The notes: generated by a model from the sequence alone, not told the origin. A stretch of DNA of 64,000 bases from Allosphingosinicella deserti (GCF_003012735.1 NZ_PXYI01000014.1:29576-93575), one strand, 5' to 3'. Positions 35,535 to 45,444 are shown, counted from the stretch's first letter. A program made the numbers and translations.

Positions 35535-36269
35535 CTAGGCCCCGTCCCGGCGGCAACAGGCCAATATGCCCGGGGCAAGCTCCTGCCGGCAGATGAGGAG
35601 ATCGGGCAATTCGGGCGAGGGCTTGTTGTACGCCATCCCCGACCCGTCGATCCGCGAGACGTGCAGGCCAGCCGCAAGCGCGACCGCGGCAGGCGCGCAA
35701 TTGTCCCACTCATACTGGCCGCCGCTGTGCAGGTAGATGTCGGCTTCTCCCCGGATCACCGCCATCGCCTTCGCGCCGGCCGATCCCATCGGCACCAGGA
35801 TCGCATCGAGCCTGGCTGCCACCTCCACGGCTTCAGGCGCCGGGCGCGTCCGGCTGACCAGCATGCGCAGGCGTTCCGGTGCGGTCTGCAGGGCAGGCGG
35901 GCGCGCGCTGTCGAGGGTGATGCCCAGTTCCGGGAGCGCGACCGCTCCAACGGCGGGCTTGCCGTCGATCGCAAGTCCCACATGCACCGCCCAGTCGGAA
36001 CGACCCTCGCCATATTCACGTGTGCCGTCCAGCGGGTCGATGATCCAGCACCGCCTGTTCGAAAGGCGAGCGTCGGTGCTTTTCGTCTCTTCCGAGAGCA
36101 AGGCGTCGCCGGGCCGCAGTCTCGACAGTTCCGCCATGAGAAACTCGTTGGAAAGCTGGTCGCCGGCCTTGCCCAGCGCCTTGCCGGTCAGTCCGCTCTC
36201 GCAGCGGAACTGCAGGAGCAGCTCCCCGGCCCGTGCCGCCAATGTGGCCGCCAGCAGTGCATCATCCAT
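35535..36269 (-). CDS. cysQ: 3-prime(2-prime),5-prime-bisphosphate nucleotidase
   Basis: Hydrolyses PAP, the by-product of sulfotransferases, to AMP. It is a 244-residue inositol-monophosphatase-fold protein. Metal ligands are visible in LLSEETKSTD (Glu), IIDPLDGTREYGEGRSD (Asp-x-x-Asp-Gly-Thr) and GGQYEWDNCAPAAVALAAG (Trp-Asp). The ATG has GGAGG 6 bases upstream. It follows cysN-cysC by 64 bases in the same operon. PAP inhibits sulfotransferases, so its presence with PAPS-forming genes supports active sulfate transfer. Confidence 0.92.
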   Translation of the reverse strand: MDDALLAATLAARAGELLLQFRCESGLTGKALGKAGDQLSNEFLMAELSRLRPGDALLSEETKSTDARLSNRRCWIIDPLDGTREYGEGRSDWAVHVGLAIDGKPAVGAVALPELGITLDSARPPALQTAPERLRMLVSRTRPAPEAVEVAARLDAILVPMGSAGAKAMAVIRGEADIYLHSGGQYEWDNCAPAAVALAAGLHVSRIDGSGMAYNKPSPELPDLLICRQELAPGILACCRRDGA

Positions 36270-36333
36270 GAACGTCCTCCCGAGTTCGCCCAAGGGCTGG
36301 TTCTGGCGCACATCGCGCCCGCTCGTCGTCTTT

Positions 36334-38223
36334 TCAGGCCTGGAGAAGGCGCGCGACGATCGCCTCCGCCGCCTGCTCGGGCGACATCGACAGGGTGTCG
36401 ATCCGGAATTCAGGCTGTTCGGGAGGTTCGTAGGGCGAGTCGATCCCCGTGAAGTTGCGAAGTTCACCCGCGCGGGCCTTCCGATAGAGGCCCTTCACAT
36501 CGCGCGCTTCGGCAACCTCGATCGGCGTGTCGACGTGGATCTCCACGAACTCGCCGGCAGCGAACATCCCGCGGACCATCTCGCGTTCCGCCCTGAACGG
36601 AGAGATGAACGCCGTCAGCACGATGAGGCCGGCGTCGGTCATCAACCGCGCCACTTCCGCGACCCGGCGGATATTCTCGACACGGTCGGCGTCGGTGAAA
36701 CCAAGGTCACGGCAGAGCCCATGGCGGATATTGTCCCCGTCGAGCAGGAAGCTGTGCCTGTCGAGCGCGAGAAGCTTCTTCTCCACGAGATTGGCAATCG
36801 TCGATTTTCCCGATCCGGACAGACCGGTGAACCAGAGCAGCCTTGGCTCCTGGCGCTTCTGCGCCGCATGGGCCTCGCGGCTGACGTCGAGCGCCTGCCA
36901 CTGGATATTGTGCGACCGGCGCAGCGCGAAATGAATCATCCCCGCGCCGATCGTCTCGTTGGTCAGACGATCGATCAGGATGAAGCCGCCGAGGTCGGTA
37001 CTTTTGGCATAAGGCATGAACGGAAGCGGCTTGTCGGTTGCGATGTTCGCCACTCCGATCCCGTTCAACGGCAGCGTCTTCCCGGCGTCCTGGCCGAGCG
37101 TGTTGACGTCCACTTGGAATTTGAGGTCGGTGATGCGCGCCGGCACCGTCGTTGCCCCGATCTTGAGAAGATAGGGACGCTGCGGAAGCATCGCCTCCTC
37201 GCTGAGCCAGACGAGGGTCGCTTCGAACTGATCGGCGACCTCGATCGGATCGGCCGATGCGCACAGGACGTCGCCGCGCGAGCAATCGACTTCGTCCCTG
37301 AACGTGACCGTGACCGATTGGCCCGGTCCGGCAGCCGGCAAGTCGCCGTCCATGGTGACGATGCGATCGACGACGGTCATCCGGCCCGAGGGCAGGATCC
37401 GGACGGCATCTCCCGGACAGACGACGCCGCTGGAGACCAGGCCGGAAAAACCCCTGAAGGCGGAGTTCGGCCGGTTGACCCACTGGACGAGCATCGAGAA
37501 AGGCAGTTCCGCCAGGCGGTCGTCATCCACGTCCACCCGGTCCAGATATTGGAGGAGGGTGGGTCCTGCGTGCCAGGGCATCAGCTCCGTACGTTCAGCG
37601 ACGTTCTCGCCGGACAATCCGCAGATCGGGATCGCGACGACGCCCGACATCCCGATCGAGGCGGCGAACGCGCGATAGTCGGCGACGATCTCCTCGAACC
37701 GTTCACGGCTGTAGCCGACGAGATCCATCTTGTTGACCGCAAGCACGACATTGCGGATGCCGACGAGATTGACGAGATAAGAGTGACGCCGGGTTTGCGT
37801 GAGCACGCCCTTGCGGGCGTCGACGAGGATGATCGCAGCGTCGGCAGTCGACGCGCCGGTGATCATGTTGCGCGTATATTGCTCGTGGCCGGGCGTGTCC
37901 GCGACGATGAATCGGCGCGCCGCAGTCTCGAACATTCGGTAGGCGACGTCGATGGTGATGCCCTGCTCCCGCTCGGCGGACAGTCCATCCACGAGCAGCG
38001 CGAAATCGAGCCGGTCTCCTGTGGTCCCGTGGACGCGCGATTCCCGCTCGAGTGCCTCGATCTGGTCGGACAGCAGCGACTTGGAATCGAACAGGAGCCG
38101 GCCGATCAGGGTCGATTTCCCGTCGTCGACCGAGCCGCAGGTGATGAAGCGGAGGAGGCTCTTGTCGGGCGACGGCGCAAGTTCCGGTTTCCCATGGGGC
38201 GCAAGCAGCGAAGCCATGTCCAT
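36334..38223 (-). CDS. cysNC: bifunctional sulfate adenylyltransferase GTPase subunit / APS kinase
   Basis: A 629-residue two-domain enzyme. The CysN part (about 1-430) has the GTPase motifs [28 protein letters not shown] and NKMD. The CysC part (about 450-629) has [34 protein letters not shown] and a [20 protein letters not shown] block. With CysD it makes APS from sulfate and ATP at the cost of GTP, then phosphorylates it to PAPS. The ATG shares a base with the cysD stop (TGATG), so the subunits are co-translated. The same fusion (NodQ) serves Nod-factor sulfation in rhizobia. Here it can serve assimilation, sulfation or both. Confidence 0.95.
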   Translation of the reverse strand: MDMASLLAPHGKPELAPSPDKSLLRFITCGSVDDGKSTLIGRLLFDSKSLLSDQIEALERESRVHGTTGDRLDFALLVDGLSAEREQGITIDVAYRMFETAARRFIVADTPGHEQYTRNMITGASTADAAIILVDARKGVLTQTRRHSYLVNLVGIRNVVLAVNKMDLVGYSRERFEEIVADYRAFAASIGMSGVVAIPICGLSGENVAERTELMPWHAGPTLLQYLDRVDVDDDRLAELPFSMLVQWVNRPNSAFRGFSGLVSSGVVCPGDAVRILPSGRMTVVDRIVTMDGDLPAAGPGQSVTVTFRDEVDCSRGDVLCASADPIEVADQFEATLVWLSEEAMLPQRPYLLKIGATTVPARITDLKFQVDVNTLGQDAGKTLPLNGIGVANIATDKPLPFMPYAKSTDLGGFILIDRLTNETIGAGMIHFALRRSHNIQWQALDVSREAHAAQKRQEPRLLWFTGLSGSGKSTIANLVEKKLLALDRHSFLLDGDNIRHGLCRDLGFTDADRVENIRRVAEVARLMTDAGLIVLTAFISPFRAEREMVRGMFAAGEFVEIHVDTPIEVAEARDVKGLYRKARAGELRNFTGIDSPYEPPEQPEFRIDTLSMSPEQAAEAIVARLLQA

Positions 38224-39200
38224 CAGAAATACCCCTCCACCTTCTTCTTCTCCATGCTGGCGAGCTGGTCGCCGTCGATGGTCCGGCCCTGTCGTTCGGA
38301 CGTCGTTGAGGAAAGCGTCTCCTCCACGATCTCGGCCACCGTTGCGGCCCGGCTCTCGACGGCGCCGGTGAGCGGGTAGCATCCCAAAGTCCTGAACCGG
38401 ATCGATCGCAGCACCGGCATTTCGCCGGGATTCAGCGGGAAACGATCGTCATCGACCATCAGCAGGGTTCCGTTACGCTCGACGGTGGGACGCGGCGCCG
38501 CGAAATAGAGCGGGACGATGTCGATCTGCTCGCGTTGGATGTAGCGCCAGATGTCGAGCTCGGTCCAATTGGAGAGCGGGAAGACCCGGATCGATTCGCC
38601 CGGATGCTTGCGCGCATTGTAGAGGCGCCACAATTCGGGACGCTGGGTCTTCGGATCCCAGCGGTGGGCGGCAGACCTGAATGAGAAGATCCTCTCCTTG
38701 GCCCGGGACTTCTCCTCGTCGCGCCGAGCGCCGCCAAAGGCGGCGTCGAACCTGTGTGCGTCGAGAGCCTGCTTCAGACCCTCGGTCTTCCACATGTCGG
38801 TGTGCACGGGGCCGTCGAAGGGCGTGATTCCCCGCGCTTCCGCCTCAGGATTGCGGTGGACGATCAAGTCGATATCGTCTTCGGCGGCAATCTTGTCGCG
38901 AAGCGCGTACATGTCCCGGAACTTCCAGGTCGTGTCGACGTGGAGGAGCGGGAAGGGGAGGCGCGACGGATAGAAGGCCTTGCGGGCGACGTGCAGCATG
39001 ACGGCCGAATCCTTGCCGATGCTGTAGAGCATCACCGGTCGGCTCGCCTCCCCGACGACTTCGCGCATGATATGGATGCTCTCGGCCTCAAGCTGGTCGA
39101 GATGGCTTGACGCACGCGCCGACAGCGTCGGACGGAGTCGACCGGCCTGCAGCGGCGACGGGACGCTGGACAGCGCCGGATGCGGACTTTGACTGGACAC
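38223..39200 (-). CDS. cysD: sulfate adenylyltransferase subunit 2
   Basis: A 325-residue ATP-sulfurylase catalytic subunit of the PP-loop ATPase fold. [17 protein letters not shown] is the pyrophosphate-binding loop. [37 protein letters not shown] and [18 protein letters not shown] are family-specific. It forms the heterodimer with CysN. It lies 10 bases after the NarL-like regulator 39211-39936, which follows the Wzc-like gene. The sulfate-activation genes are therefore wired to EPS production rather than to a cysteine operon; no cysH, cysI or cysJ is present here. Confidence 0.95.
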   Translation of the reverse strand: MSSQSPHPALSSVPSPLQAGRLRPTLSARASSHLDQLEAESIHIMREVVGEASRPVMLYSIGKDSAVMLHVARKAFYPSRLPFPLLHVDTTWKFRDMYALRDKIAAEDDIDLIVHRNPEAEARGITPFDGPVHTDMWKTEGLKQALDAHRFDAAFGGARRDEEKSRAKERIFSFRSAAHRWDPKTQRPELWRLYNARKHPGESIRVFPLSNWTELDIWRYIQREQIDIVPLYFAAPRPTVERNGTLLMVDDDRFPLNPGEMPVLRSIRFRTLGCYPLTGAVESRAATVAEIVEETLSSTTSERQGRTIDGDQLASMEKKKVEGYF

Positions 39201-39210
39201 CTGGCCTCCC

Positions 39211-39936
39211 TCAAGGTTGCGATTTGTAGTTCATGTACTGGGCCACGACCTGGGTGCGGTTGGTGACTCCGGTCTGGGCCATGATCGCCCGGAGGTGGAC
39301 CTTCACCGTGCTTTCGCTGATGTTGAGCGTGCTCGCGATGTCCCGGTTCGGCAGTCCCATCGCGAGCAGCCGAAGCACCTCCTGCTGGCGGGGCGTGAGC
39401 CGATGGAACCGGTCCGATCCGGTCCATCCCTCCTCGCCTTCCTCCCGGTTCTGGCGATCGGTGTCGAACAATGCGTCGCGGATCACGCCGACAGCTTCAC
39501 GCGGATAGACGACGAGGTCTGCGACGAGCAGTCGAATGGACGATATGACCGCCTGAAGGTTGCTGTCGGTCGTCAGGACACCCCGCACGCCGCATTGCAG
39601 CCCTTCGATGAGCCGGTCGGTGTCGCCGTCGGGCGCGACGATCAGGATGAGCGCCGTTGGCCAGCGCCTGGCGGTCAGCGAAACCTCATTCGTCAGGGAC
39701 GAAGGCTCGTCGTCCGATCGGTGATATTGCAGGAGAACGAGGTCAGGGACTGCGGTCCCGGTGGCCTCGTCGAGGCTTGCAACGGCGTGAACGTCGAAGT
39801 CCGGTGCCGCGGCGAGCCCCGCAGACATGCAGGTCCGCGTGAACGGACGCGGATCGATCACGAGGATGCTCGTGCGCGTGCGTGTCCGGTCCACCGTCAG
39901 ACTTCCGCTCGGATGGAACGAGGCTGAGACGTCCAC
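39211..39936 (-). CDS. NarL/LuxR-type regulator with degenerate receiver (no acceptor Asp)
   Basis: A 241-residue protein. The N-terminal half has the receiver fold ([13 protein letters not shown], then [15 protein letters not shown]). The phospho-acceptor place reads LVLLQYH, with Gln for Asp, and the conserved Lys is Thr. Phosphorylation is therefore unlikely. The HTH is normal: [20 protein letters not shown] and [20 protein letters not shown]. It sits between the Wzc-like gene (1 base gap) and cysD (10 bases). It is probably a phosphorylation-independent regulator of the EPS/sulfation genes. The start is a GTG at 39936 with no strong ribosome site. Confidence 0.85.
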   Translation of the reverse strand: MDVSASFHPSGSLTVDRTRTRTSILVIDPRPFTRTCMSAGLAAAPDFDVHAVASLDEATGTAVPDLVLLQYHRSDDEPSSLTNEVSLTARRWPTALILIVAPDGDTDRLIEGLQCGVRGVLTTDSNLQAVISSIRLLVADLVVYPREAVGVIRDALFDTDRQNREEGEEGWTGSDRFHRLTPRQQEVLRLLAMGLPNRDIASTLNISESTVKVHLRAIMAQTGVTNRTQVVAQYMNYKSQP

Positions 39937-39937
39937 C

Positions 39938-42217
39938 TCACGCGACCTCGCGACGATATTTTCGGATCAACCTTCCCAGCCAGGTCGCTCCCGACGTTGT
40001 CGACCGGTGCGCGCCCAGGGACTCCGCATAGAATTGCAAGGGATCGCCATGCCCGCGCTTGGCGTGCTCCGCATAATCGACGCGGTTGATGACCGCGCCA
40101 TCCACCTGCTCCTGCAGCATCTGGGTTGCGGCGCGCATCTGCTCGATCGTCGTTTTTCCCCACTGGACCACCATCACCGTGCTGTCGGCGAGGCCGACGA
40201 TGGTTCGAGCGTCGCGAACCGCGAGCACCGAAGGCGCGTTGATCACGACGAGGTCGAAGTCGTTTCGCAAGTCTCCCAGCAGACGGCGGATCTGGCTCAG
40301 TCGGACGAAGGCGGCCGGGTCGGTGCCGCTGCGCGACGCCAGCACGACCGGCGTGTAGGTCGGCGCGTCGCGAGGGCTCTGCGCAGGATTGGGCGGGGGC
40401 AGCAATCTGGTCGTTTGCGCATCGCCGATCAGATAGTCCATGAGGTCCGGCGTATCGCCGCGGTCGACCTCCGACTGCACAAGGCCTCTGGCGCGATTGC
40501 GGAAGTCGAGGTCGACGACGACGGCGCGCCGTCCGGCGGCAGAGGCGGCCGCGACGAGCGCCAGGGCCACCATGGACTTGCCGTCGCCCGGAAGCGGCGA
40601 GGTGACGAGGACGCTCGACGGCAGGTTTTCCGGGGCAAGATGCTCGACTTCCGCGAACAGGTTGCGGGAAACTTCGGCGTAAACGGAATGCGGCTGCCTG
40701 GTGACGAGGGTCTCCGGATCACCCGAAAGGTTCGCCGCATGCACTTTCGGGAACATCGCGAAGGTACGCAGGCCGAACAACTGGGCGATCTGTTCGCTCG
40801 ACCATATCCGATTGTCGAACATCTCGAGTGCGAAGATCAGCAGAAGGCCGAGGATCATCGATCCCGAGAAAGCCGCCAGCGCGGCCTTTTTCGGTGCGGG
40901 CGCAACCGGCTGGTCCGGAACCGTGGCCTGCGAAATGATCGAGGAGTTGACTCCCGTGGTCTTCAGTTCCGCGCGAACATCCTGGGCGCGCTGTGCCGTC
41001 ACGATATAGCTCTGACGCAGAACTTCGGCCCGGCGTTCGAGGGCGGCGAGCTGCACCAGGTTCTCGTTGTTGGCGAACGCCTTCGAGCGTATCGCCCCGA
41101 CCCGGGATTCAAGGGTGCTCGCCCGGGCCGCGGCCGCGGCCGCCTCGCTGGCCGCAAGCTGCCGTTCCCTTGCCGCCGCCGCGACCGCCCGGTCGCGCTC
41201 CGCCGCCGCGCTCGCCAGCTGTTCCCGTTCGATCCCGCCCCTGATCTCGGCGAGCTGCGCATCGATCCGCTGCATTTCGGGGTGACGCGCGCCATAGGTG
41301 ACCTTGAGGTCCGAACGCTGGCGCATCAGCTCCTCATATTGACGCTGCTGCTGCTCGAGCAGCCCCGATTTGCCCGCATTCGAGCGATAGAGGCTTTCCG
41401 CACCCGGCAGGCCGGCGGTCCGCGCCGCCATCGCGGCCCGGGCGGCACCCGCCGACGCCGCTTCGACGGCGATACGATTGAGTTGCTGATAGTCTTCCGG
41501 TCCTCCGGCACCTGCCAGCATGCCGTGGGTACGGCGGAAGGTCGCGATCGCCTGCTCGGCTGCCTGCGTCTCCGCGGCGAGCCGGTCCCTCTCCGCGGCC
41601 AGCGCGATCGCCGTCCGCTCCTTGCGGATGTTGCGCCGCCCGAATTTCAGTTCCTGAAGGCTGTCGACGAACTGGTTGGCGATGCGCGCGGCGAGCTCGG
41701 GCGACCGGGAGCGCACGACGATGTCGATGAGGTCCGAATCGCCGGCGCTGTTGATCTTCGTCATGGTCTCGAGCCTGGCGCTCGCCCGGAGGATCGCACG
41801 GTCGGGATCGCCCTGATCCGATCCGAGCATGAACCGCGGGTCGTGGATGAGGTCGAGGTCCCGGACCACTTTCTCCGCAAGCGCGCGCGACCGGTAGAGA
41901 CGGGCTTCGTTCGCGACCCGCTGCTGGTTGCGGGCGGCGACGTCCGCCTGATTGGCGCCGGTGGCATCGTTGAGCTCCACCTGGGTGGTCGCCACTGCCT
42001 CGTAAAGGCGCGGAGCCATCAACTGGCTGAGCGTAACGGAGCCGGTCACGGCGGCGACCACGAGAAAGAGCAGAAGCTTGCGTCGGCGGACGATGCTCCA
42101 CATCTGCCGTATCGACAGCAGCTGACTGGCCTGGATGGGGTGCAGCGATGCACGCCCGCCCGCGGCCTGGCTTTCGCCCGCAGCCGTTGGTCCGAGCAAT
42201 CGAGCCTGAACGTTCAT
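39938..42217 (-). CDS. polysaccharide copolymerase / BY-kinase-like (Wzc/GumC type)
   Basis: A 759-residue inner-membrane protein. A Wzz-type N-terminal part (QMWSIVRRRKLLLFLVVAAV as the first helix) is followed by a long periplasmic coiled-coil (about 190-470) and a second helix (AFSGSMILGLLLIFALEMF). The cytoplasmic ATPase domain has VLVTSPLPGDGKSMVALALV (Walker A-type) and VVDLDFRNRA. It controls chain length and couples to the Wza-like exporter. The C-terminus has few tyrosines, so autophosphorylation as in E. coli Wzc is uncertain. The ATG at 42217 has GGAGG 7 bases upstream. It heads the six-gene operon that includes cysD, cysNC and cysQ. Confidence 0.9.
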   Translation of the reverse strand: MNVQARLLGPTAAGESQAAGGRASLHPIQASQLLSIRQMWSIVRRRKLLLFLVVAAVTGSVTLSQLMAPRLYEAVATTQVELNDATGANQADVAARNQQRVANEARLYRSRALAEKVVRDLDLIHDPRFMLGSDQGDPDRAILRASARLETMTKINSAGDSDLIDIVVRSRSPELAARIANQFVDSLQELKFGRRNIRKERTAIALAAERDRLAAETQAAEQAIATFRRTHGMLAGAGGPEDYQQLNRIAVEAASAGAARAAMAARTAGLPGAESLYRSNAGKSGLLEQQQRQYEELMRQRSDLKVTYGARHPEMQRIDAQLAEIRGGIEREQLASAAAERDRAVAAAARERQLAASEAAAAAARASTLESRVGAIRSKAFANNENLVQLAALERRAEVLRQSYIVTAQRAQDVRAELKTTGVNSSIISQATVPDQPVAPAPKKAALAAFSGSMILGLLLIFALEMFDNRIWSSEQIAQLFGLRTFAMFPKVHAANLSGDPETLVTRQPHSVYAEVSRNLFAEVEHLAPENLPSSVLVTSPLPGDGKSMVALALVAAASAAGRRAVVVDLDFRNRARGLVQSEVDRGDTPDLMDYLIGDAQTTRLLPPPNPAQSPRDAPTYTPVVLASRSGTDPAAFVRLSQIRRLLGDLRNDFDLVVINAPSVLAVRDARTIVGLADSTVMVVQWGKTTIEQMRAATQMLQEQVDGAVINRVDYAEHAKRGHGDPLQFYAESLGAHRSTTSGATWLGRLIRKYRREVA

Positions 42218-42567
42218 CGCATGTCCTCCGGATCCCCGGCCCTGGCGTGCAGGGATGCACGTCAAAGCGGTGGCGCCTCCCGACGATCCTGCCGGGAGGT
42301 GGGCACCGAAGGCAAAAGCCCTTGGGAGAAAAGCACAGCGCATCGTGGCTACGCCTTTGGGATGAAGGCGGGGAGCGGCCCGGCGGCGGCGGACCGATCG
42401 AAGACGGGTGTGGAGGTGCGGCAAGGAGACGCCGGTGCCCGCGCGCCTCTCGAACGGACTAGTGCCTGCGATTCCGGATTAGACCGCCGTTCGGCTGCAT
42501 GGTTGGTCGCCGATACTGTATCGATGCGGTCGGCGAGTGGATCGCCGGACCCCCGACAGGAGATTCG
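42218..42567. other. 350-base divergent region between Wzc-like operon and phosphoesterase operon
   Basis: It should hold two back-to-back promoters. The sequence is GC-rich throughout and no clear boxes, repeats or hairpins were seen. A minus-strand open frame extending upstream of 42217 has no ribosome site. Confidence 0.4.
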
Positions 42568-43287
42568 ATGAGGATAGCGGTCATCAGCGACATCCATGCC
42601 GCGGCAGGTCCCTTCCGGGAAGCGCTTGCCGCGGCACGGAGGACCGGTTTCGACCAGCTCCTCCTGCTGGGCGATCTCCTGACCTATGGCGTGCATCCGG
42701 ACGAGACCCTCGATCTGGCTTGCGACGCCGTCACGCGCGACGGTGCCGTGCTCGTGCGCGGCAATCACGACCAGATCTATCTCGATCGTGCAACGCGCCG
42801 CTCCGGCTACGAGGCGACCATCCCGGAGTGGATACGGGAATCGGTGGAGTGGACGTGGGCACGGATTGGCGGGGGAGACCGCATAGCCAGGTTCGACTGG
42901 CTCGACGACTGGAGCGTCGACGGGCTGCTGATGGCGCACGCCAATCCCTATCAGCCGGGTGACTGGTCCTATCTTCGCGCGCCCGAGGATCTGATCGCCG
43001 CCTGTTCGAGGCTCGCCGACCGCGGCCTGAGGGCAGGGCTTTTCGGCCACACGCACCGGTTCGCAACACAGGAGAGCCACGGAAGCTCGGTCACGACCTT
43101 GGGATCGGTCGGGCAGCCGCGGGATGCGGGACACACCAGCGAATGGAGTCTCGTCGACTGGACGAAGGGAAAAATGGCTTTGCAGCGCCACCGGGTCGCC
43201 GTGGAGTGGGGCACGATCATCCGTGCCGTTCGTGCAACCGGCCTTTCGGATAAAACGAAAGACCGCATCTGTGGATATATTTCATGA
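42568..43287 (+). CDS. calcineurin-like metallophosphoesterase
   Basis: A 239-residue cytoplasmic enzyme with the full metal set: AVISDIHAAAG (D-x-H), LLLGDLLTYGVHPDE (GD), VRGNHDQIYLD (GNHD), HANPYQPGDW and LFGHTHRF (GHTH). Such YfcE/MJ0936-like proteins are phosphodiesterases or phosphatases with varied substrates. GGAG lies 6 bases before the ATG. It overlaps the ATP-grasp gene by ATGA and, with the SDR gene after it, forms a three-gene unit. Its substrate is unknown. Confidence 0.85.
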   Translation: MRIAVISDIHAAAGPFREALAAARRTGFDQLLLLGDLLTYGVHPDETLDLACDAVTRDGAVLVRGNHDQIYLDRATRRSGYEATIPEWIRESVEWTWARIGGGDRIARFDWLDDWSVDGLLMAHANPYQPGDWSYLRAPEDLIAACSRLADRGLRAGLFGHTHRFATQESHGSSVTTLGSVGQPRDAGHTSEWSLVDWTKGKMALQRHRVAVEWGTIIRAVRATGLSDKTKDRICGYIS

Positions 43288-44270
43288 TCAAGGCACTGGT
43301 GACCGGTGGCGGCGCAGTTCTCGGGCAGGGCATAATCAACTCGCTCCGGCGATCGGCCCTGGACGCGACCATCGTCGTCACCGACCCGAACCCGCTTTCG
43401 GCCGGACTCTATTGGGGCGCTTGCGCCTACCGGGTGCCTCCGGCCGATGACCCCGCCTATATCGACGCGATCAGCGGGCTGCTCGAGCGCGAAATGCCGG
43501 ACGTGGTGCTCGTCGGCACGGACGTCGAGCTTGCCGCCTTCGCGCGCCATCGCAGCGCGCTGGAAACGCGCTTTGGAACCCGCATCATCGTCAGCGCGCC
43601 GGACGTGATCGCAATCGCCGACGACAAGTACAGGACCTTCGAATTTCTGCGGGCGCATGGTTTCGACCCGCCGGGCTCCGCGCGCGCCGACGATGACGAC
43701 GCGGTCGAGGCATTGATCGAGCAGGTCGGCTTTCCTCTGGTCGTCAAGCCGCGGATCGGTGCGCGGTCGGTCGGTGTCTCCGTCGTTCACGACCGTGATC
43801 AGTTGGCGGGCGCCCTCAACGGGCGCAGCGGGCTGATCGTCCAGGAATGTATCGGGACACCCGACGGGGAATATACCGCGAGCGTCCTTGTGTTCGATGG
43901 CGTTCCCTGCGCGTCCATCGTCATGCGGCGGGATCTTCGCGACGGAAATACGTTCCGCGCTTATTCCGGGCCCTATCCGGCGCTGAACGAGGAAGTGCGG
44001 CGGCTCGGAGCGGCTCTCAATCCGTACGGACCCGCCAATTTCCAGTTTCGGACGGACAAATCGGGAAAGCCTCGCGTGTTCGAGATCAACGCACGATTTT
44101 CCGGGGCCACGCCGCTGCGCGCACTGGTCGGCTTCAACGAGGTCGAGATGTGCATCCGGCGGATCCTGCGGGACGAGCCGGTGGCGACATCGGAGATACC
44201 CGAGGCGATCATCCTGCGCCATCTCAGCGAAACCCTGGTCATGCCCGAGGCCCTCGAGCAGGTGCGCTGA
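43284..44270 (+). CDS. ATP-grasp ligase (CarB/PylC-like)
   Basis: A 328-residue enzyme. The N-terminal part reads IKALVTGGGAVLGQGIINSL. The ATP-grasp core has ADDKYRTFEFLRAHGFDPPG, GFPLVVKPRIGARSVGVSVV, LIVQECIGTPDGEYTASVLV and FEINARFSGATPLRA (metal-binding Glu/Asn). These enzymes activate a carboxylate as acylphosphate and join it to an amine, thiol or similar group. In a polysaccharide locus it might amidate a uronic acid or attach an amino acid, but this is inference. It overlaps both neighbours, so all three are co-translated. Confidence 0.85.
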   Translation: MIKALVTGGGAVLGQGIINSLRRSALDATIVVTDPNPLSAGLYWGACAYRVPPADDPAYIDAISGLLEREMPDVVLVGTDVELAAFARHRSALETRFGTRIIVSAPDVIAIADDKYRTFEFLRAHGFDPPGSARADDDDAVEALIEQVGFPLVVKPRIGARSVGVSVVHDRDQLAGALNGRSGLIVQECIGTPDGEYTASVLVFDGVPCASIVMRRDLRDGNTFRAYSGPYPALNEEVRRLGAALNPYGPANFQFRTDKSGKPRVFEINARFSGATPLRALVGFNEVEMCIRRILRDEPVATSEIPEAIILRHLSETLVMPEALEQVR

Positions 44271-45238
44271 TGGCGCCTGCGCGTCCATTGCTCGCGGTGA
44301 CGGGTGCCACCGGCTTCATCGGGCGGCGGTTCGTCGAAGCGGCCCGGAGGAGCGGTTACGACGTGCGGCTGCTGTGCCGGCGGAGCGGCTCGTCCGAACC
44401 GGGCGGGCAAGTCGGCGACTTCGACCTGTGTTCCACGACTCCGGTCGAGCCGGCCGTGCTCGCCGGCGCCGACGCGGTTGTTCACCTCGCCGCCCGCGTG
44501 CCGGCGGACCATTCGGATCCGGCGGAAGCGCGATTGTGCATGGAGGCCAATGCGCACGGCACGCTTCGCCTGATCGAGGCGATGCGGGTGGCGGGCGTTC
44601 GCCGGCTGATCCAGACGACGAGCGCGAATGCTTATGCCCCCTGGATCGAGAGACCGTGCGAACTGGACCCGCTCCACCCCGAGACGAGGGTATATTATCT
44701 CGCGTCGAAGGTCGCCCAGGAGCATCTTGCCCGCTACCGGTGCGGGCAGACGGGGGCGGCGCTGACCACCTTGAGACTCGGCTCCGTCTACGGACCGGGG
44801 CAGAAAGCGGGCGCCATCCCGGCGCTGATGGGGAAGCTGCTCGCCGGGGAACCGGTGTTTCTTCTCGGCGGAGGAGGCTTCGGGGCCGACTTCGTCCATG
44901 TGGATGATGTCGTGGCAGCGCTCCTGCGATTCTTCGAAACGGCGACCGACGGCGTCTTCAATGTCGGGTCCGGCACCCGGCGCACGATATTGGAGATCGT
45001 GACCCTGCTGGCCTCTCTCATCGGATCGGGGAGCAAGCTGATCGAGTGCCGCGATCCGGGTGGCTGTGCCGACCGCGGCTTCGCGGCACTCTCGATCGAC
45101 AAGTTGAAAGCCCTCGGTTGGGCACCGGTCGCGCTCGAGGAGGGCCTCGCCGGCATGCTGCACTCTCTCGAAGAAGCGGCTCCCGAAACGAAGTCCGTGC
45201 GGGGCAGGTTCGCCCGGGACGGTTGCCTGCACGGCTGA
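44270..45238 (+). CDS. NAD-dependent epimerase/dehydratase (extended SDR)
   Basis: A 322-residue nucleotide-sugar-modifying enzyme. LLAVTGATGFIGRRFVEAAR is the NAD loop, VVHLAARVPADHSDP follows, and the active site is in TSANAYAP and VYYLASKVAQE (Tyr-x3-Lys). FGADFVHVDDVVAALLRF and VFNVGSGTRRTILEI are the family C-terminal blocks. The substrate is not predictable; a nucleotide sugar reduction, epimerisation or dehydration is usual. The ATG shares a base with the ATP-grasp stop. Confidence 0.87.
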   Translation: MAPARPLLAVTGATGFIGRRFVEAARRSGYDVRLLCRRSGSSEPGGQVGDFDLCSTTPVEPAVLAGADAVVHLAARVPADHSDPAEARLCMEANAHGTLRLIEAMRVAGVRRLIQTTSANAYAPWIERPCELDPLHPETRVYYLASKVAQEHLARYRCGQTGAALTTLRLGSVYGPGQKAGAIPALMGKLLAGEPVFLLGGGGFGADFVHVDDVVAALLRFFETATDGVFNVGSGTRRTILEIVTLLASLIGSGSKLIECRDPGGCADRGFAALSIDKLKALGWAPVALEEGLAGMLHSLEEAAPETKSVRGRFARDGCLHG

Positions 45239-45444
45239 ACGAGAAACGGCCCAGCGGACGGACAGCAAAAGGCTCCATCCTGCAAGCAGATCGGTGTCGC
45301 GTGCGGTCATTTACCTTTTGGAGCTGCCCTAAAGTCCAACTCCGCTCCCCCGGAATGTCCATGCTTAAGCCAGATGGACAGCTGGCGACTGGCAATGTCC
45401 TCATCATAGACTGCTTCCACCACGAGCCGGGCGGGGAGGATGTT

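Noticed and set aside
35737..38379. 880-residue plus-strand open frame
   Set aside because: It is antisense to cysQ and cysN-cysC, both with complete motifs.
35535..39200. Plain cysteine-assimilation operon
   Set aside because: cysD, cysN-cysC and cysQ would fit, but no APS/PAPS reductase or sulfite reductase is present and the operon begins with a polysaccharide copolymerase.
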